The notes: generated by a model not told the origin, from the sequence alone. Counted from the stretch's first letter, positions 33,643-45,255 are shown. The stretch is DNA of 64,000 nt from Paralvinella palmiformis (GCA_025642065.1 JAODUP010000840.1:62001-126000); one strand, 5' to 3'. Numbers and translations: made by a program.

Positions 33643-34283
33643 TAGAGATTAAAGGTATATGTAATTATATTACCTCAGATTAAAGGGGCAATAACAAATG
33701 CATATACTCAACAACAATGAAAACAATAACAACAACAACAGTAATAATAATAACAACAAGAGCAATAACAACAGACATCAAAGGCTACTTTGTCATCACC
33801 AAGTGGATTCCTCGGAAAAATCGACACCATATTGGATTTCTTCTTAATCTAATCAACCAACAATACAGACAACTCGGATGGCTGTCATATCGTTTTTGGC
33901 GTCCTTCAGATAAGATTTATGACAATAATTCGATAGTTTAGAGCAGCAGACGACTTCCTCTAATATCGCTCAAGTTATACTACTTCAATATTTGCCTTTC
34001 TCCACAATAACATCCTCCCACTCTCGCCGTCACCGGATATGGAATAAAAGACGTTCTGGATCCCTTTGTTAGCAAATTGACGGCTATCCGTCACCACGTA
34101 TCGAGCCTCGCTTTCAGAGTATCCGGCATCGTTTGCGCGGTGTTTTGTTTGCGGCGACCTTGACATTTAACCTCAAGATATCCTACATCGCCTATAGCGT
34201 GAGATGGAGACATTGTGGTGAGAAGAGGATTGTGGGATAGCATACGTCACGAAGTCTAGTAGGATCACTTTCTCGCATTCTCA
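33641..34283. other. Unique interval with short AAC/AAT tract
   Basis: ACAATAACAACAACAACAG-type sequence at 33711-33775. No recognised gene. Confidence 0.4.
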
Positions 34284-34296
34284 GTGTGTGTGTGTG

Positions 34297-34348
<52 letters not shown>

Positions 34349-34384
34349 GGGAGAGGGAGGGAGGAGGAGGAAGGGAGGGAGGAT
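34284..34384. repeat. (GT)n, (TA)n(GA)n and G+A-rich tract
   Basis: GT 34284-34299, TA 34302-34329, GA 34329-34348, then a purine-only GGGAGG/GGAGGAAG tract to 34384, a possible triplex-forming stretch. Confidence 0.93.
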
Positions 34385-34400
34385 AATTTTTACAATAATG

Positions 34401-34505
34401 CTACAGTTAATCTGTATAATCAGGTAATATGTATATTACCTGAAATTTTCAGGTAATCTCTATAAACTTTCAAAATAGTACCTGATTATATAGATTAACT
34501 GTAAC
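34401..34505. mobile_element. MITE-like nested hairpin element, 105 bp
   Basis: The left arm 34402-34426 (TACAGTTAATCTGTATAATC then AGGTA) and right arm 34479-34503 are inverted repeats matching in 24 of 25 bases. Between them, 34435-34457 is a second perfect 11-bp inverted repeat with a one-base loop (ATTACCTGAAA / TTTCAGGTAAT). The right end recurs at 28061-28085. Short length, terminal inverted repeats, no coding capacity and a dispersed copy fit a MITE, but no target duplication is clear and the superfamily is unknown. Confidence 0.7.
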
Positions 34506-34506
34506 A

Positions 34507-34556
<50 letters not shown>
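34506..34556. repeat. (CTGT)n microsatellite
   Basis: About 48 bp of perfect CTGT directly after the hairpin element. Confidence 0.95.
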
Positions 34557-34627
34557 CACAACAATTAATCTCAGAATATGCCGATAGATAGAGCTATTGA
34601 AAATTATCTACTGTTACCACATATTCC

Positions 34628-35035
34628 ACTCACACACATACATGTAAACACACACGCACACTCATGCACACACGCATACCTTGTCTCTGTCTAGTCATTT
34701 GATCAGGACATAAATAGACCGTCCTCACAATACAAGCTTCCTAATAAAGCCGCCATTATGTAACCGCCGACATGTTTGGTTACCATGGCTTCTATACATA
34801 CAGCAGCCAAACATCGGCCTCCCATGATATCGTAAATAGAAGTGCACAGTCCTCACACACACACACACACACACGCACACACACCCTAATACACATATAC
34901 ACATACGCACTGATACATACACATACATACATATACACACACAAACCATACACATACATACACACACACGCTAACACATACATACATACACACACAGGCT
35001 AACACACACACACACACACCACACATACATACCGT
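34628..35035. repeat. CA/CATA-rich tracts
   Basis: CA tracts at 34628-34675 and 34855-35030 with CATA and CG variants, separated by unique DNA. The Val/Cys-rich minus frames come from this. Confidence 0.85.
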
Positions 35036-35125
35036 TCTTACCGGACATATAAATTTATTAAGCAGAAGAGACCAAAGGACCCACACGCAAGACCATCCAT
35101 TTGATGTTTCCTTATACACACTCAG

Positions 35126-35163
35126 TCTCTCTCTCTCTCTCTCTCTCTCACTCTCTCTCTCTC
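35126..35163. repeat. (CT)n microsatellite
   Basis: CT array with one CA interruption. Confidence 0.95.
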
Positions 35164-35540
35164 GTCAAGTTCTTCTCACTCACGCCTATTCCCTCCAAGC
35201 ACTCGCATATACGGCCCAGAAGACAATCATCCCCATATTACACGTCCCACTGTATCTTTACAGCGGCCTTACTAGACACCACTACAAATCGTACCAGTTT
35301 TCTGGGCATTTCGCCTCGAACTAATCCACTTTTTGCCAGACGCAGTAAGGGAAATGGACCATTTGTGGAACAGGGGAAAACAACAGCAGATGGGCTGACA
35401 AGAGAGATCGGCTCAGTTAGATACCAACAATAAATCGTACCTCCAGGGCTCGTCTCAACCGCCCTTCTTCCAGAAGAGTCTATCAGATGGGAAGAGGACG
35501 CTTAGCATTTGTTGTATATCTAGTTCGTTGTACGATGCTT
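35164..35540. other. Unique interval, nothing recognised
   Basis: A 110-codon plus frame (35101-35433) runs out of the CT array. The non-repeat part is not recognised. Confidence 0.4.
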
Positions 35541-35863
35541 AGTTGTATAGTTTGTTTGTTTGTATTGTTTGTTTGTATTTTCAAATGTTGGTACGTTTGT
35601 CTATTTGTCTCATTGTTTGCTCGTTTGCTTGATCACTCGCTTTTTGTTTGCTTGTTCATTTGTTTGTTGTTTATGTTATGTGTTCGCCTGCTTGTTTGTC
35701 TGTTGTTTATTTGTTCCCTTTTCTTCTTTCCTTGCTTGGTTGTTTGTGTTTGCCTGCTGTTGTTGTTGTTGTTGTTGTTGTTGTTGTCGTCGTTTTAGTT
35801 GATTCCTTGTTCGTTTGTTTGTCTGTTTGTTTGTTCTTATTATTTTTTATTTGGGGGGGGGGG
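35541..35863. repeat. TTTG/TTG-rich tract ending in an 11-G run
   Basis: Imperfect TTTG units at 35541-35755, perfect (TTG)n at 35758-35788, TTTG again, then G11 at 35853-35863. The Phe/Val/Leu/Cys-rich plus frames of about 80-103 codons are artefacts of it. Confidence 0.9.
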
Positions 35864-36229
35864 TATACACAATTCCTCAACACGTATGTGTACGCTGACA
35901 AAAGCGCCACAAGTGGTGTGTCTTTTTTGTAAACAGACAGGTTCCTTCGGGAGTGGGTGCTCGTAGGTTAAATCGTTTACAAATATATCGTGCTCTATGC
36001 CGATATAAATGGGGACGATCTTATTTGTGCCACGTCGACCCGAGGTCATTGTCTCCAGCGTAAAATGCCACCAAAAATAGTCGGCTACGTCACCGAGTTT
36101 CCCAGATTAACTCTAGGAATCCTCTTTAGTCGCATCCGTGCGGAGAGGCGAAGAACGAATTACGACAAATCCGTTCCTTTTCCATAATACGCTAAGCCCC
36201 CCTATATTAATATGTATTCTGCTGTTCGT

Positions 36230-36835
36230 CGAGACGTCTTGCTGAGATTTGTAACCGAGGGTTCGTACCTAAACAAATCGCGAACTTCGTAACATTGACC
36301 AATTCGGAAAATTATACACGAGGCAGGAAATAGCTCGTTGAACCAATCAGATCACCGATCGTCCAATATGGCCGGACCTTGACCTCTGGAGTGACCTATT
36401 TTCGTCGGCCAGACAATGGCTAATACTTCCCGTTGATGTGCGACATCGCCGTCACGTGCTTTGTCGGAGCAATGACATTTTATGCGAAAGACCGACAAAC
36501 CCCGCAGCGACCGCAATGACACCGGAAGTAATGTCCTGCCACCTAAATCTCGATTCGGCGCCAGTTCCGCAGTGAATAGAGGTAAATAACGGATCGGCGG
36601 CCATCTTTATACCGGAATAAACTAAACATCCGGAACTATAGCCTAGATGAATTGTCGTCGTAATGCGATGTTTACACGTTTTCGGAGTGGGAGTGAATCG
36701 AATATGACGTCATGGAAATTTCCATGGCTCATCAACATCCATGTTACTGACCCACAAATTTCCTATTGGCTAAGGTAATATGACGTAATATTGCCTATTG
36801 GTTCTTTCGCCAATAAATGACTTGGATACAGAGAA
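36230..36835. promoter_or_regulatory. Promoter-like block: CCAAT, ETS, YY1, CRE and E-box words
   Basis: A dense cluster in CpG-richer DNA: ACCAATCAG (36344), CACGTG (36453), ACCGGAAGTAATG (36521), GGCGGCCATCTTTAT (36597), TGACGTCA (36705) and CCTATTGGCT (36761). TTGACCTCTGGAGTGACCT (about 36379) contains a direct TGACCT repeat like a nuclear-receptor site. This combination is common in housekeeping promoters. I cannot point to a transcribed exon, so the call is inferential. Confidence 0.4.
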
Positions 36836-38165
36836 AGAGAAAGAGTGTGTGTGTGTCTGTGTGTCGTCAATTCTCACTCACCTTTCCAATATAAATTGGC
36901 GTAAAATGCGATCGGTCACGTGATTGATTTGTTAAAAATCGCCCGATGAACGTTCGCCGTCATTATTATATGATTAACTCAGCCGCAAGGAGGCGCCTCA
37001 TTTGGCCGCGCTATCCCGACAATAAATGTCTTCTACCGGATAGCATGTGAACCAGAGATAGAGGAGATCCATCGGAGATAACATCCGGTAGATCTGGATA
37101 AATCTCTTGGATTAATCTTTTGGTCTTGAAAATGGATGGTAATAGAGGGCATTAATAGATCTAACTAATATATATGTTTACGTTTGTCAGGCACAGAGTT
37201 TAGACCCAGTAATAATAATGGCTTTAGATTAGGGCACGTTCATTTTGGCTAATATCTATTTAAGGGGGTTGTGGGTTTATTAGTGTATTAAATATTTTGC
37301 GTTCGTACACTCTTGACTGGGGGATGCTACATCCAACAGTGAAAGACCTCGTTTTCATTAACATCATTTCACTAGGTAGTTTCCCGTTGGCTACATATCT
37401 CGGGTGTGTATGGATTCGAGGCTAAACAAATAAGTTTGTCATTGAGTTGTTGTTGTTATTGTTTAGATTGTAGAGTTGAAATATGTATTGCAACACGAAC
37501 TCGTTGTAGTTTAATTTAAGTTGACGGGGGCGACCAGCATCTGTATTTGCTGTAGCAATTTCATAAGTTACAGAATTATAGATTAGCGTGCGACAGTATT
37601 GGTTTGTGCGCGCACGGCTGAGTGTGTGTGGGCGTGTGCTCATCATTAGTATATATTATATGCTAATAAGTAACCGAAGATGCTTATTTCCTGGACAGCA
37701 ATGTCTCCCGGTGACAAGAAATTCAATTTAGTGGATCTAGGTTCAGATACGTTCAACACCACATCCGTCATTCTGGATTTATGGATAATCCATGGACGCT
37801 TCCAGACAAACCAGTCCCCGGATATACACGACTGGGGCCCATCAGTTCCTGAATTCTAGATATTTATGACATCACATTTTTCGTGATCCCGGGAGGGGGG
37901 TGCACGCATTTTTGCCATTAAATCAAGCATGCCCTTGGGGCATACCGCTCTCATTTAGCTTCCGGATATAAGGTTTCTTAGAAGCAGCCTTTTCTAACCT
38001 ACCTATAGGACCGAACCGAACCCCGAAGGCTAATACCGTGGCACGCACTTTATTCATACTGAGTCTTGGACCAACCGCTAAAGGTCACAGCTGCAGGAGT
38101 TGTGCGATAATAGATTGGAAATGCTGTTATACCTATCGCGTGGCCATCAAGGAATAAATATATAT
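36836..38165. other. Unique interval, no gene seen
   Basis: E-box CACGTG at 36917 and a short TTG tract at 37447. The rest is AT-rich without a recognised frame or RNA. Confidence 0.4.
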
Positions 38166-38169
38166 GTAT

Positions 38170-38250
38170 ATGCGATTTTCTGTGTGTGTGCACGCGCATC
38201 TGCTTGTGTGTGTGTGTCCGTTCGTGCGCGCGCGCGTGTGTGTGTGTGTG
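38170..38250. repeat. GT/GC alternating tract next to an EltA end
   Basis: GTGTGTGC/CGCGCGCG/GTGTGT sequence ends exactly at the EltA terminus at 38251, as at 8813 and 30576. Confidence 0.85.
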
Positions 38251-38322
38251 TTTAGCTGTGTAAAATAAGGCACAGGCACAGAGAATCTCGAACCGTGAAT
38301 TCAAAGCTCTGGACATTTCTTC
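38251..38322 (-). mobile_element. EltA terminal fragment (shortest copy)
   Basis: TTTAGCTGTGTAAAATAAGG through CTCTGGACATTTCTTC matches the first 72 bp of the EltA head, then homology stops. It is consistent with a strongly 5'-truncated retroposon read on the minus strand. Confidence 0.75.
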
Positions 38323-38720
38323 CATCGGGCTGAGTGTGGCTGTTCCAAAGTACAAGTGGATACGTACATACGCAAGTACGTGCATGTGTATTCAAACACC
38401 ACCCCAGATACTCAATGCCCTCAAAATATAATTGTCTGCCTGTATCTCGCTAATATTTCGTGACAGAATTACACTTCATACTTAGATTGATATTCACTGT
38501 GGTCTCTTATATTATAAGTCACGTGACATGTTCCGGATCGGTTCCAGGGCGTCTTTCTGAAATCAGTGACGAAAAATTGATGATACATTCGTTACTGTCA
38601 CGAACGCAGTCGCTGACAGTATCCCATAATGCTATCAAAGGGCTATTAGCGGAAGTTGGTGTATGGCAGCGACCTCTAGTGAAATCGATATTCGATCCGT
38701 ACGTTGCATTGTGGACTTAC
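38323..38720. other. Unique interval, nothing recognised
   Basis: E-box CACGTG at 38520. A 92-codon plus frame at 38460-38738 is unrecognised. Confidence 0.35.
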
Positions 38721-39020
38721 TTTATTTTTACTTCATAAGTGAATGCCCTACGCCATGATTTACTTGATTACTTAATGGCTTTTCTCGCTACTTACTTTAT
38801 GACTTTCCTTATGACTTACTTCGCGGCTCTTTAACCTTTTCTGTGATTACTTCGCGCTTACTTGGCGCTTACCTCCTTCACCATATCTTTCACGATTTAC
38901 TTAAAATCGTGCATCACGACATTCCATGGCTTACTTCATGGCTAATCAAACGTCCTACTTCGAGGCTCACTTACTATTTATGGGCTTTACTTGACAACTT
39001 ACTTTACTATCTATGTATAC
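38721..39020. repeat. Degenerate ACTTACTT/TGGCTTACTT repeat
   Basis: The words CTTACTT, GATTACTT and GGCTTACTT recur about every 15-30 bp without a fixed period, so this is probably an old minisatellite. Confidence 0.55.
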
Positions 39021-39334
39021 AGTTTCCACAATCCGAATTTCCCAATTTTAATTAAGCCAACCTCTGGATCGCCAATAATAAAAATGTGTGCATTCCGGAT
39101 TGATAGTTCTCCAAACGGAACTCCCGCCGTACATCAGACATGACACCGTACACGCGAGATATGTATACTAATGACGTCATTGACCTTGTTTGGCGTCGTG
39201 TCAGTGGTCGTAATCCCGGAATTGTTTATTGAGTGGCCTCTTGATAAACAACCAGGATCAGATATCCGGAATGTTTAATATTCCCGAACCTTTGTATTCA
39301 ATGTTGCGGACAGTCCGTTGACTGGTATCCCGTA

Positions 39335-39482
39335 CGACAAAACGTCAGCCAAATTCCGGAGAGTAATCCCGGCGAAGGACCCTTGTATCCTGCAAAACGT
39401 CACTTGTGTCCCGGGGAAAGTCACTTGTTTTCCGGAAAAGGTCAGCTGAATTCCCGAGAAGGTCACGTTTATTCTGAAAGCA
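39335..39482. repeat. 21-bp minisatellite, about six units
   Basis: Units such as GTCACTTGTGTCCCGGGGAA and GTCACTTGTTTTCCGGAAAA are spaced 21 bp from about 39400 to 39480, with weaker copies upstream. On the minus strand the unit is read in frame as VTFSGxQ heptads inside a 75-codon frame (39275-39502). The multiple-of-three unit makes that frame cheap, so I annotate only a repeat. Confidence 0.75.
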
Positions 39483-40433
39483 GGACGATTAATCTTCTTC
39501 ATGTTATCATAATTTGACAGTTTAATAACATTATTGATAGATTAATATCTCATCTCCTGTTGATAATTATTCGAATTTTTGTTTTTGATGAAAAGCTGAA
39601 AATTGAACGGGAAGTAACCTCTGACCTCGTCACGTGGCTGGAGAAATTAACTGGGTTATAGCCATTCTTTGGCCAGTCGCTGTCTAGTGACTGTCAAGTG
39701 ACTGATTAATGACTGTCTGGTGACTGGTTGTCCAGTAACTAGTAGCTTTGGTAATCAGATGTGCCTGAATATGAAGATTATAAAATAAAATAATAATAGT
39801 AATAATAATAATACATTATAATAATAATCTTTACTGGTTTAATCCAGTTAACTTAAAAATGCATTCATTCATTCATTATATTGAAGCTTGAATATTATTT
39901 ATAATAATTATAGGGGGGGGAGGGATGCTTCACTCTATGAACTATAGCCAAAGGTACTTCGTCTAATTTTTTATTAGACAAAGATTCTCAGGTGACCTAT
40001 CCATCCAAGGTAGGTTTATAAGTAATTAGCTAAATCTAGAAATAGATACGCGATCTCACCTGCAGCTTATGTCTTTGGGTTTTTAAGGAGAAATCTTCCC
40101 CCGTATTTGTCATTAGATTATGAACTCACTAAAGGTCAAGATGCGCCTTATAACAGCGAGCTATAACAGTCAACACGGGACATAACAAGGACATGAACCA
40201 GGACATTGAGTGTTTCTTGTGTGACGAATGCTTTTAAACAGAGGTTAGTTTTAAGATGGTTGTAAGAAGCTCGGCATACTGGCTGATGTGGCATGTTCAT
40301 TTATAGTAATGCATTTCTCGAACAAAATCCCTTTTTTATTTTTTATTGACCCAGAAGGGATTATGAAGGATTCCCTTCTGCGTATCCGTGGTGGGTTTTT
40401 TTTCAATGGATTTTACATAATATGGTAACGTCC

Positions 40434-40435
<2 letters not shown>
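39483..40435. other. Unique interval with short TAA tract
   Basis: (TAA)n at 39785-39828, ATTCATTCATTC near 39865 and CACGTG at 39631. No gene is recognised. Confidence 0.4.

Positions 40436-40462
<27 letters not shown>
40436..40462. repeat. (CT)n microsatellite
   Basis: 27 bp of CT. Confidence 0.95.
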
Positions 40463-40464
<2 letters not shown>

Positions 40465-40499
40465 ATGGCTTTTATCCAGACCAAGGCTGACCGGATATA

Positions 40500-40960
40500 C
40501 GATAGACTACGTAACAGGGGCGAGGTGTCATCGTCATCAACTGGTCATAAACACGTGGTCAACACGGCGATTTCCGGTCATGTGATACCTGATGCAATTG
40601 GTGCAGCCTGTCAATAAATTATGGCGACCATTTGCCCGGCAAGGTCAAGCATCAGGTGGAGGCCTTTGATGACGTCACATGCGTATAATGGCCGCCATGT
40701 TTAACAGCTACCATTCGCGCTTAATGTGTCCAAGATGGCCTCTGTCAAGGTCACGCTATCTATAACGATCACATCAATCACGTGGCCGACATTTTCTGTT
40801 TCCAGCTGTCCTCACCACCGGCATCATTACGCAGTTAGTAAACTGTGTCAGCTGCAGATAATCGGACCATCGGAAATGAACCCCGCGAACAACCGGAAGA
40901 TCGTTGATAAATGTTTACGTCCGCGCTATAGCTAGTGACGTCACGAGAAAACTGTTTGCC
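40500..40960. promoter_or_regulatory. CpG-rich block with two CREs, two E-boxes and YY1-like words
   Basis: TGACGTCA at 40670 and 40936, CACGTG at 40552 and 40779, ATGGCCGCCATG at 40688 and CAAGATGGCC at 40731. The 69-codon plus frame inside is unrecognised. Motif density suggests a promoter or enhancer but no start site is visible. Confidence 0.38.
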
Positions 40961-41023
40961 ATGCGATAGTTTCTTAAGGGGAAGTGTATCAATTATATGT
41001 CATTCAAACCAACTTGGATTATG

Positions 41024-41027
<4 letters not shown>

Positions 41028-41089
<62 letters not shown>
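41028..41089. repeat. (TA)n(GA)n compound microsatellite
   Basis: TA 41028-41059 passing directly into GA. Confidence 0.95.
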
Positions 41090-41093
<4 letters not shown>

Positions 41094-41209
41094 AGCCCAT
41101 TTGTGACCGACGTATCTTTGTCATAACCCCCTTCTTTGTCGCTATCTGTCCCTCGTGCTTTGCAGCAGCCTGTTTGATAGACAGGCAACGAGATGGAGAG
41201 AGAGGGGGG

Positions 41210-41485
41210 GGGGCAGTCAGACAGACAGACAATCTGTTAGACAGAGAGAATTATGGAAATATTGACATATAGGTACAGACAGTCAGGCAGACAGTGGGAT
41301 AAACTGATATATGGACAGACAAATGGGCATATAAAATATTAGAAGAATCGATTGGTGTACAAATTAATAGACAAAAGGTGTAAATTTTAGTCGGAGACAG
41401 ACAAATAGACAGGCTTTTAGACTGACAGACAAATAGACAGAGTCAATTAGACAGACGTATAGACGGACATTCAGACAGATAGACA
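41210..41485. repeat. Degenerate GACA/AGACAGA repeat
   Basis: Begins with a G8-10 run near 41205-41214, then loosely spaced AGACAGAC words to 41485, like the decayed edges of a GACA array. Confidence 0.7.
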
Positions 41486-41499
41486 AACAGACCCGTCCA

Positions 41500-41950
41500 A
41501 CGTCCGGGAAGTTTTATTTGCCAACGACCGGCCAAAGTCGATTTATTCCACGTACTTCCGCCGGATACGACCAACTACCCCCGACATCAGTTGCTAGGTG
41601 GCGCTCGCTCATCGATGGCCGCGTTAAGTGCGCATGTCGTACACGACGCCCTCACATCCTGGTTCCGTCCCAACACCTCCAATTGATGACGTAATCACGT
41701 CGCCACCGACCAAAATATACGCCAAATGACGAACCCTTCCGTCTGCTCTATTTTCCAGAAATAGTGCCACGAAAGTACCGGATGTCAGCTCGAACGTTGC
41801 CACGTGACGTCATATGTTACGACAATAGCCAGCCATCACCGACAACGATCGACTTCCACGATTAGCTACCATTATAGATGTCATCTGATTCACGTTGATC
41901 CAGAAGAACTTAGCAGGAAGTTAATTTCTGCCGAAAGTGCTCCAGGTAAG
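41500..41950. promoter_or_regulatory. Promoter-like block with CTCF-like site and a consensus splice donor
   Basis: TTGCTAGGTGGCGCTC (41591-41606) matches the CTCF core well, and CCACGTGACGTCA (41800-41812) fuses an E-box with a CRE. TCCAGGTAAGT at 41941-41951 contains a perfect CAG|GTAAGT donor word. A short non-coding first exon ending at 41945 is possible. The evidence is one splice word plus composition, so I do not call a gene. Confidence 0.35.
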
Positions 41951-42011
41951 TCGGGATGGGATCTTCACGTTGGCTAATGTTTGATGTATGACGTCATATC
42001 TATCATAATGG

Positions 42012-42016
42012 ATGGT

Positions 42017-42047
<31 letters not shown>

Positions 42048-42150
42048 GATAAGTATACTCTTTATAAATGTATGTCTGTCTGCCTGTCTGCCTGCCTGTC
42101 TGTTATTTTCATCTTAACAACTATATTTACCTAGGATAAACTTCAGCACG

Positions 42151-42182
<32 letters not shown>

Positions 42183-42397
42183 TTTCGGCCCATATAATTA
42201 AGGATTTAGAATAATATACCAAAAATATTATTTTAGCAAGTAATATCATAGTCCCAATCTAGTCCCAACTAATGTCATATTCATCTCCGTTTAAGACTAT
42301 TTTGTCAAAATGTTTTGCGAACACGCAGACAAAGAAATAAACACATACACATTCGCTTGTATTTAAATATATATACATACATTCACACACACGTGCG

Positions 42398-42435
<38 letters not shown>
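42012..42435. repeat. Scattered GT, CTGC/CTGT, CA/CG and TA tracts
   Basis: GT 42014-42046, CTGT/CTGC 42070-42102, CA/CG 42147-42181, CA/TA 42384-42435, separated by short unique DNA. TGACGTCA lies just upstream at 41989. Confidence 0.85.
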
Positions 42436-42802
42436 CATGCTGATCTAAGCTAATATGAGGAGATCGAACATCAGTTCATTGATCTGTTCTATCTAACCTC
42501 GTCAGAGGAGCCCCGATACTTTGAAGTATCGTCATTATTATCTCTTTGCTACTTTTCATGTTTAAGTGAGGACCATATCAAGGTTGCTCTCCTTTGACGT
42601 GTGTCTAATGCCCCGGCAAGGTGTTGATAATTAGACGATTTACCTGTTTGGCAAAGGAAGGAAGAACACACACGGGACTAGCCCAGACCTGCCATTTAAT
42701 CATTGTAGGATATTGTACCTGTCCGAAAGATGATTCTGGATGGCTCTCATTGTCTGTAAATTTAGATGAGGAGTTAATAAATCTGATATTACGAAAAAGG
42801 TG

Positions 42803-43260
42803 TCTAATGGCTGACATAGATCATGTAGGCGTCTATATTGTGAGCCGATGGGGTGTTCAATGTCTGATGTTAGACTATGTAGACGATTATATTGTGGGCT
42901 GGAAAAGTGTCTAATGTCTGGTGTTAGACCATGTAGAAGTCTATATTGTGCACTGGGAAAGTGTCTAATGTGTGGTGTTAGACTATCCAGACGTCTATAT
43001 TGGTGAACTGGGGTAGTGTCTAATGTCTGGTATTAGGCCATGTAGACGTCTATATTGGTGGGCTGGGGAGTGTCTAATGTCTGGTGTTACACCATGTAGA
43101 CGTCTTTATTGGTGGCCTTGGTGAGTATCTAATGTCCGGTGTTAGACCGTGTAGGTGCCATTCTCCTAAGACCAGTGTTGGGCTATATATATATCATCTG
43201 ATGTCTAATGTCTATGTTATGCTATGTAAGCGTCTACCCGAAGGAGCATATGTTGTTAGA
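42803..43260. repeat. Minisatellite with 54-55 bp monomers
   Basis: Unit starts (GTCTAATGTC or variant) lie at 42803, 42855, 42909, 42963, 43018, 43072 and 43127, spaced 52-55 bp. Each unit contains TGTTAGACCATGTAGACGTC and TATATTG(G)TGGGCTGG. A weaker unit follows at about 43204. Plus frames of 97 and 86 codons here are repeat-derived. Confidence 0.93.
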
Positions 43261-43738
43261 CCACGAAGAAGTCTATCAAGCACATATAATATTACACACC
43301 GCTTTATGGATATTGGCATTCATCGAATAATATCACATTTCTAAAGCTCACAATTCCTGATATATATTGTTAATCATGATAGATTGTTTAGATAATAACA
43401 CTATCTGATACTTTTATCGGATTAATGCTACCCACAAAATTAATAATTTTCGATTAATTTGAAATTTGAAACAAATAACATATTCGGGATAAAAGGCCAA
43501 TAATCTGGCTGTATATAATCCCCAATCCACATTCCGAAACGATTTCCGAACCCTGAACCCTGATATACCATGATAGTAAGTAAGGAGCCATCCCCAATAC
43601 TAAATATTTTTAAATAATGTCTTATGCATGTTTTAACTTTTGTGACCTTGGGAATGTCATTTCTCAGAAACGACCCTTTGTTTATTAGCATAATTAATCA
43701 CGTGAATGGCATAACTCTGTTTACTTGTGTCCCCCCCC
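43261..43738. other. Unique interval, nothing recognised
   Basis: No supported feature beyond E-box CACGTG at 43699. Confidence 0.4.
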
Positions 43739-43778
43739 AACACACACACACACACAGTACACAAATACTCTCCCCCTC

Positions 43779-43812
<34 letters not shown>

Positions 43813-44035
43813 AGGAGACTATTAAAAAAGCTTTGTCTTCGCGATTAATGATTATCTGTGTCTAAACATCTTTAGACACTACTAACGCACACACACGCGT
43901 GCCCGCGGGCATGCATACACGCACAATCACCCTATTTGGGTGTTGATGCTCTCTAGTGCTATCATATATATATGTTTCCTAAAACACACACACACATACA
44001 CAGGGTACGCACGCACACAAGCACACACACACTAA
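43739..44035. repeat. CA-rich tracts
   Basis: CA at 43740-43758, 43782-43809, 43887-43925 and 43983-44032, with C-rich starts. Confidence 0.85.
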
Positions 44036-44039
44036 TGCT

Positions 44040-45100
44040 GATAAGATTAATTGCCCTCACTAACCGGAAGTACGTGTCACATATCCGGAACTATACGTCT
44101 GACATAGGATCACTAGTCTAACAAACATACGACCAGCTGATCCTTTTATCCTAAATGTCATCTGGATCGTCAGCCTATATCCAGAAGCGGAAGTAAATTA
44201 ACCGGAACACGGCACTCCACAAGAAGGCGTCGTCTTAACCACGTAGAATAATTGATTACTCGACCACTAGGCGGCGTAATTCACGTGACCTTGGTGGTTT
44301 GTCATAGTAACGACTTATTAAATTGCTCTCATTCAATGTTTACACAAATCGTCTCGGGTTCATATGATCCTGTTTATTTCATCTCCCGGATCAGATTAGT
44401 AGGTGGGATTCGCGAAGCGTCTGGATCTATCCCAGTCGAAATGACAATTACATGAGGATCTTAGCATTTCCGGATCAACGAGTCATCACTTTGAGTATAT
44501 ATGATGGCCCTCTAACGCTATTCTTTGAGCAATATTGTATTGGAAGCGAGAGTTAGGAGGGGGGGGCACTCTTTCATTATCAAGTGGGGTGTGTTCTTTT
44601 CTCCGTAACTGTACATTTCAAGTTTGTGAGATCCTGTCTGTTAGCTTATTTTTCGATAATACGACCCCCCCACCCGGGGAGGGGGTGAGTTGCCGTCATC
44701 CCATTAACCCTACGTCATAGATATCATATTCAATAGACTACCCAAGAGGCTACCCTCTCCAGACTATCCTCAGATCATATCCTTCGGGTCCCCCGATCCC
44801 GGAGAAGGAAGGGAGAGTCCCGTGTCATCCCATATCATTTATCCCCATAATATTCAAGAACATAGAATATACACCCCCCCCCCCCATGTTTCCGCCCTAA
44901 ACACACTAAGAACGGAGATTGGAGGACACAATACCACATATCAGCAGGGTGATCTACCACATGACAGACAGGCCCCACACACCGGGGAATATACCCGAAG
45001 TGTTCTCATAACTAGTAAACTGCATGACGTCGATATATAGAAAACCCACAATATCCCTTAGGTACCCACCTCACAGCGAGTGACATCCCCACGGCATCTA
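44040..45100. other. Unique interval with a CTCF-like site
   Basis: ACCACTAGGCGGCGTA at 44263-44278 fits a CTCF core, next to TTCACGTGACC (44281). C- and G-runs lie at 44560, 44664 and 44874-44886. Short frames are unrecognised. Confidence 0.4.
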
Positions 45101-45104
45101 TATC

Positions 45105-45211
45105 AGATGTTACTACTGCTAGTATTGCTACTACTACTACTGCTGCAACTGTTACTGCTATTACTACTACCACCACTACTACTACTACTACTATAATAGC
45201 GCGCGCACATG

Positions 45212-45255
<44 letters not shown>

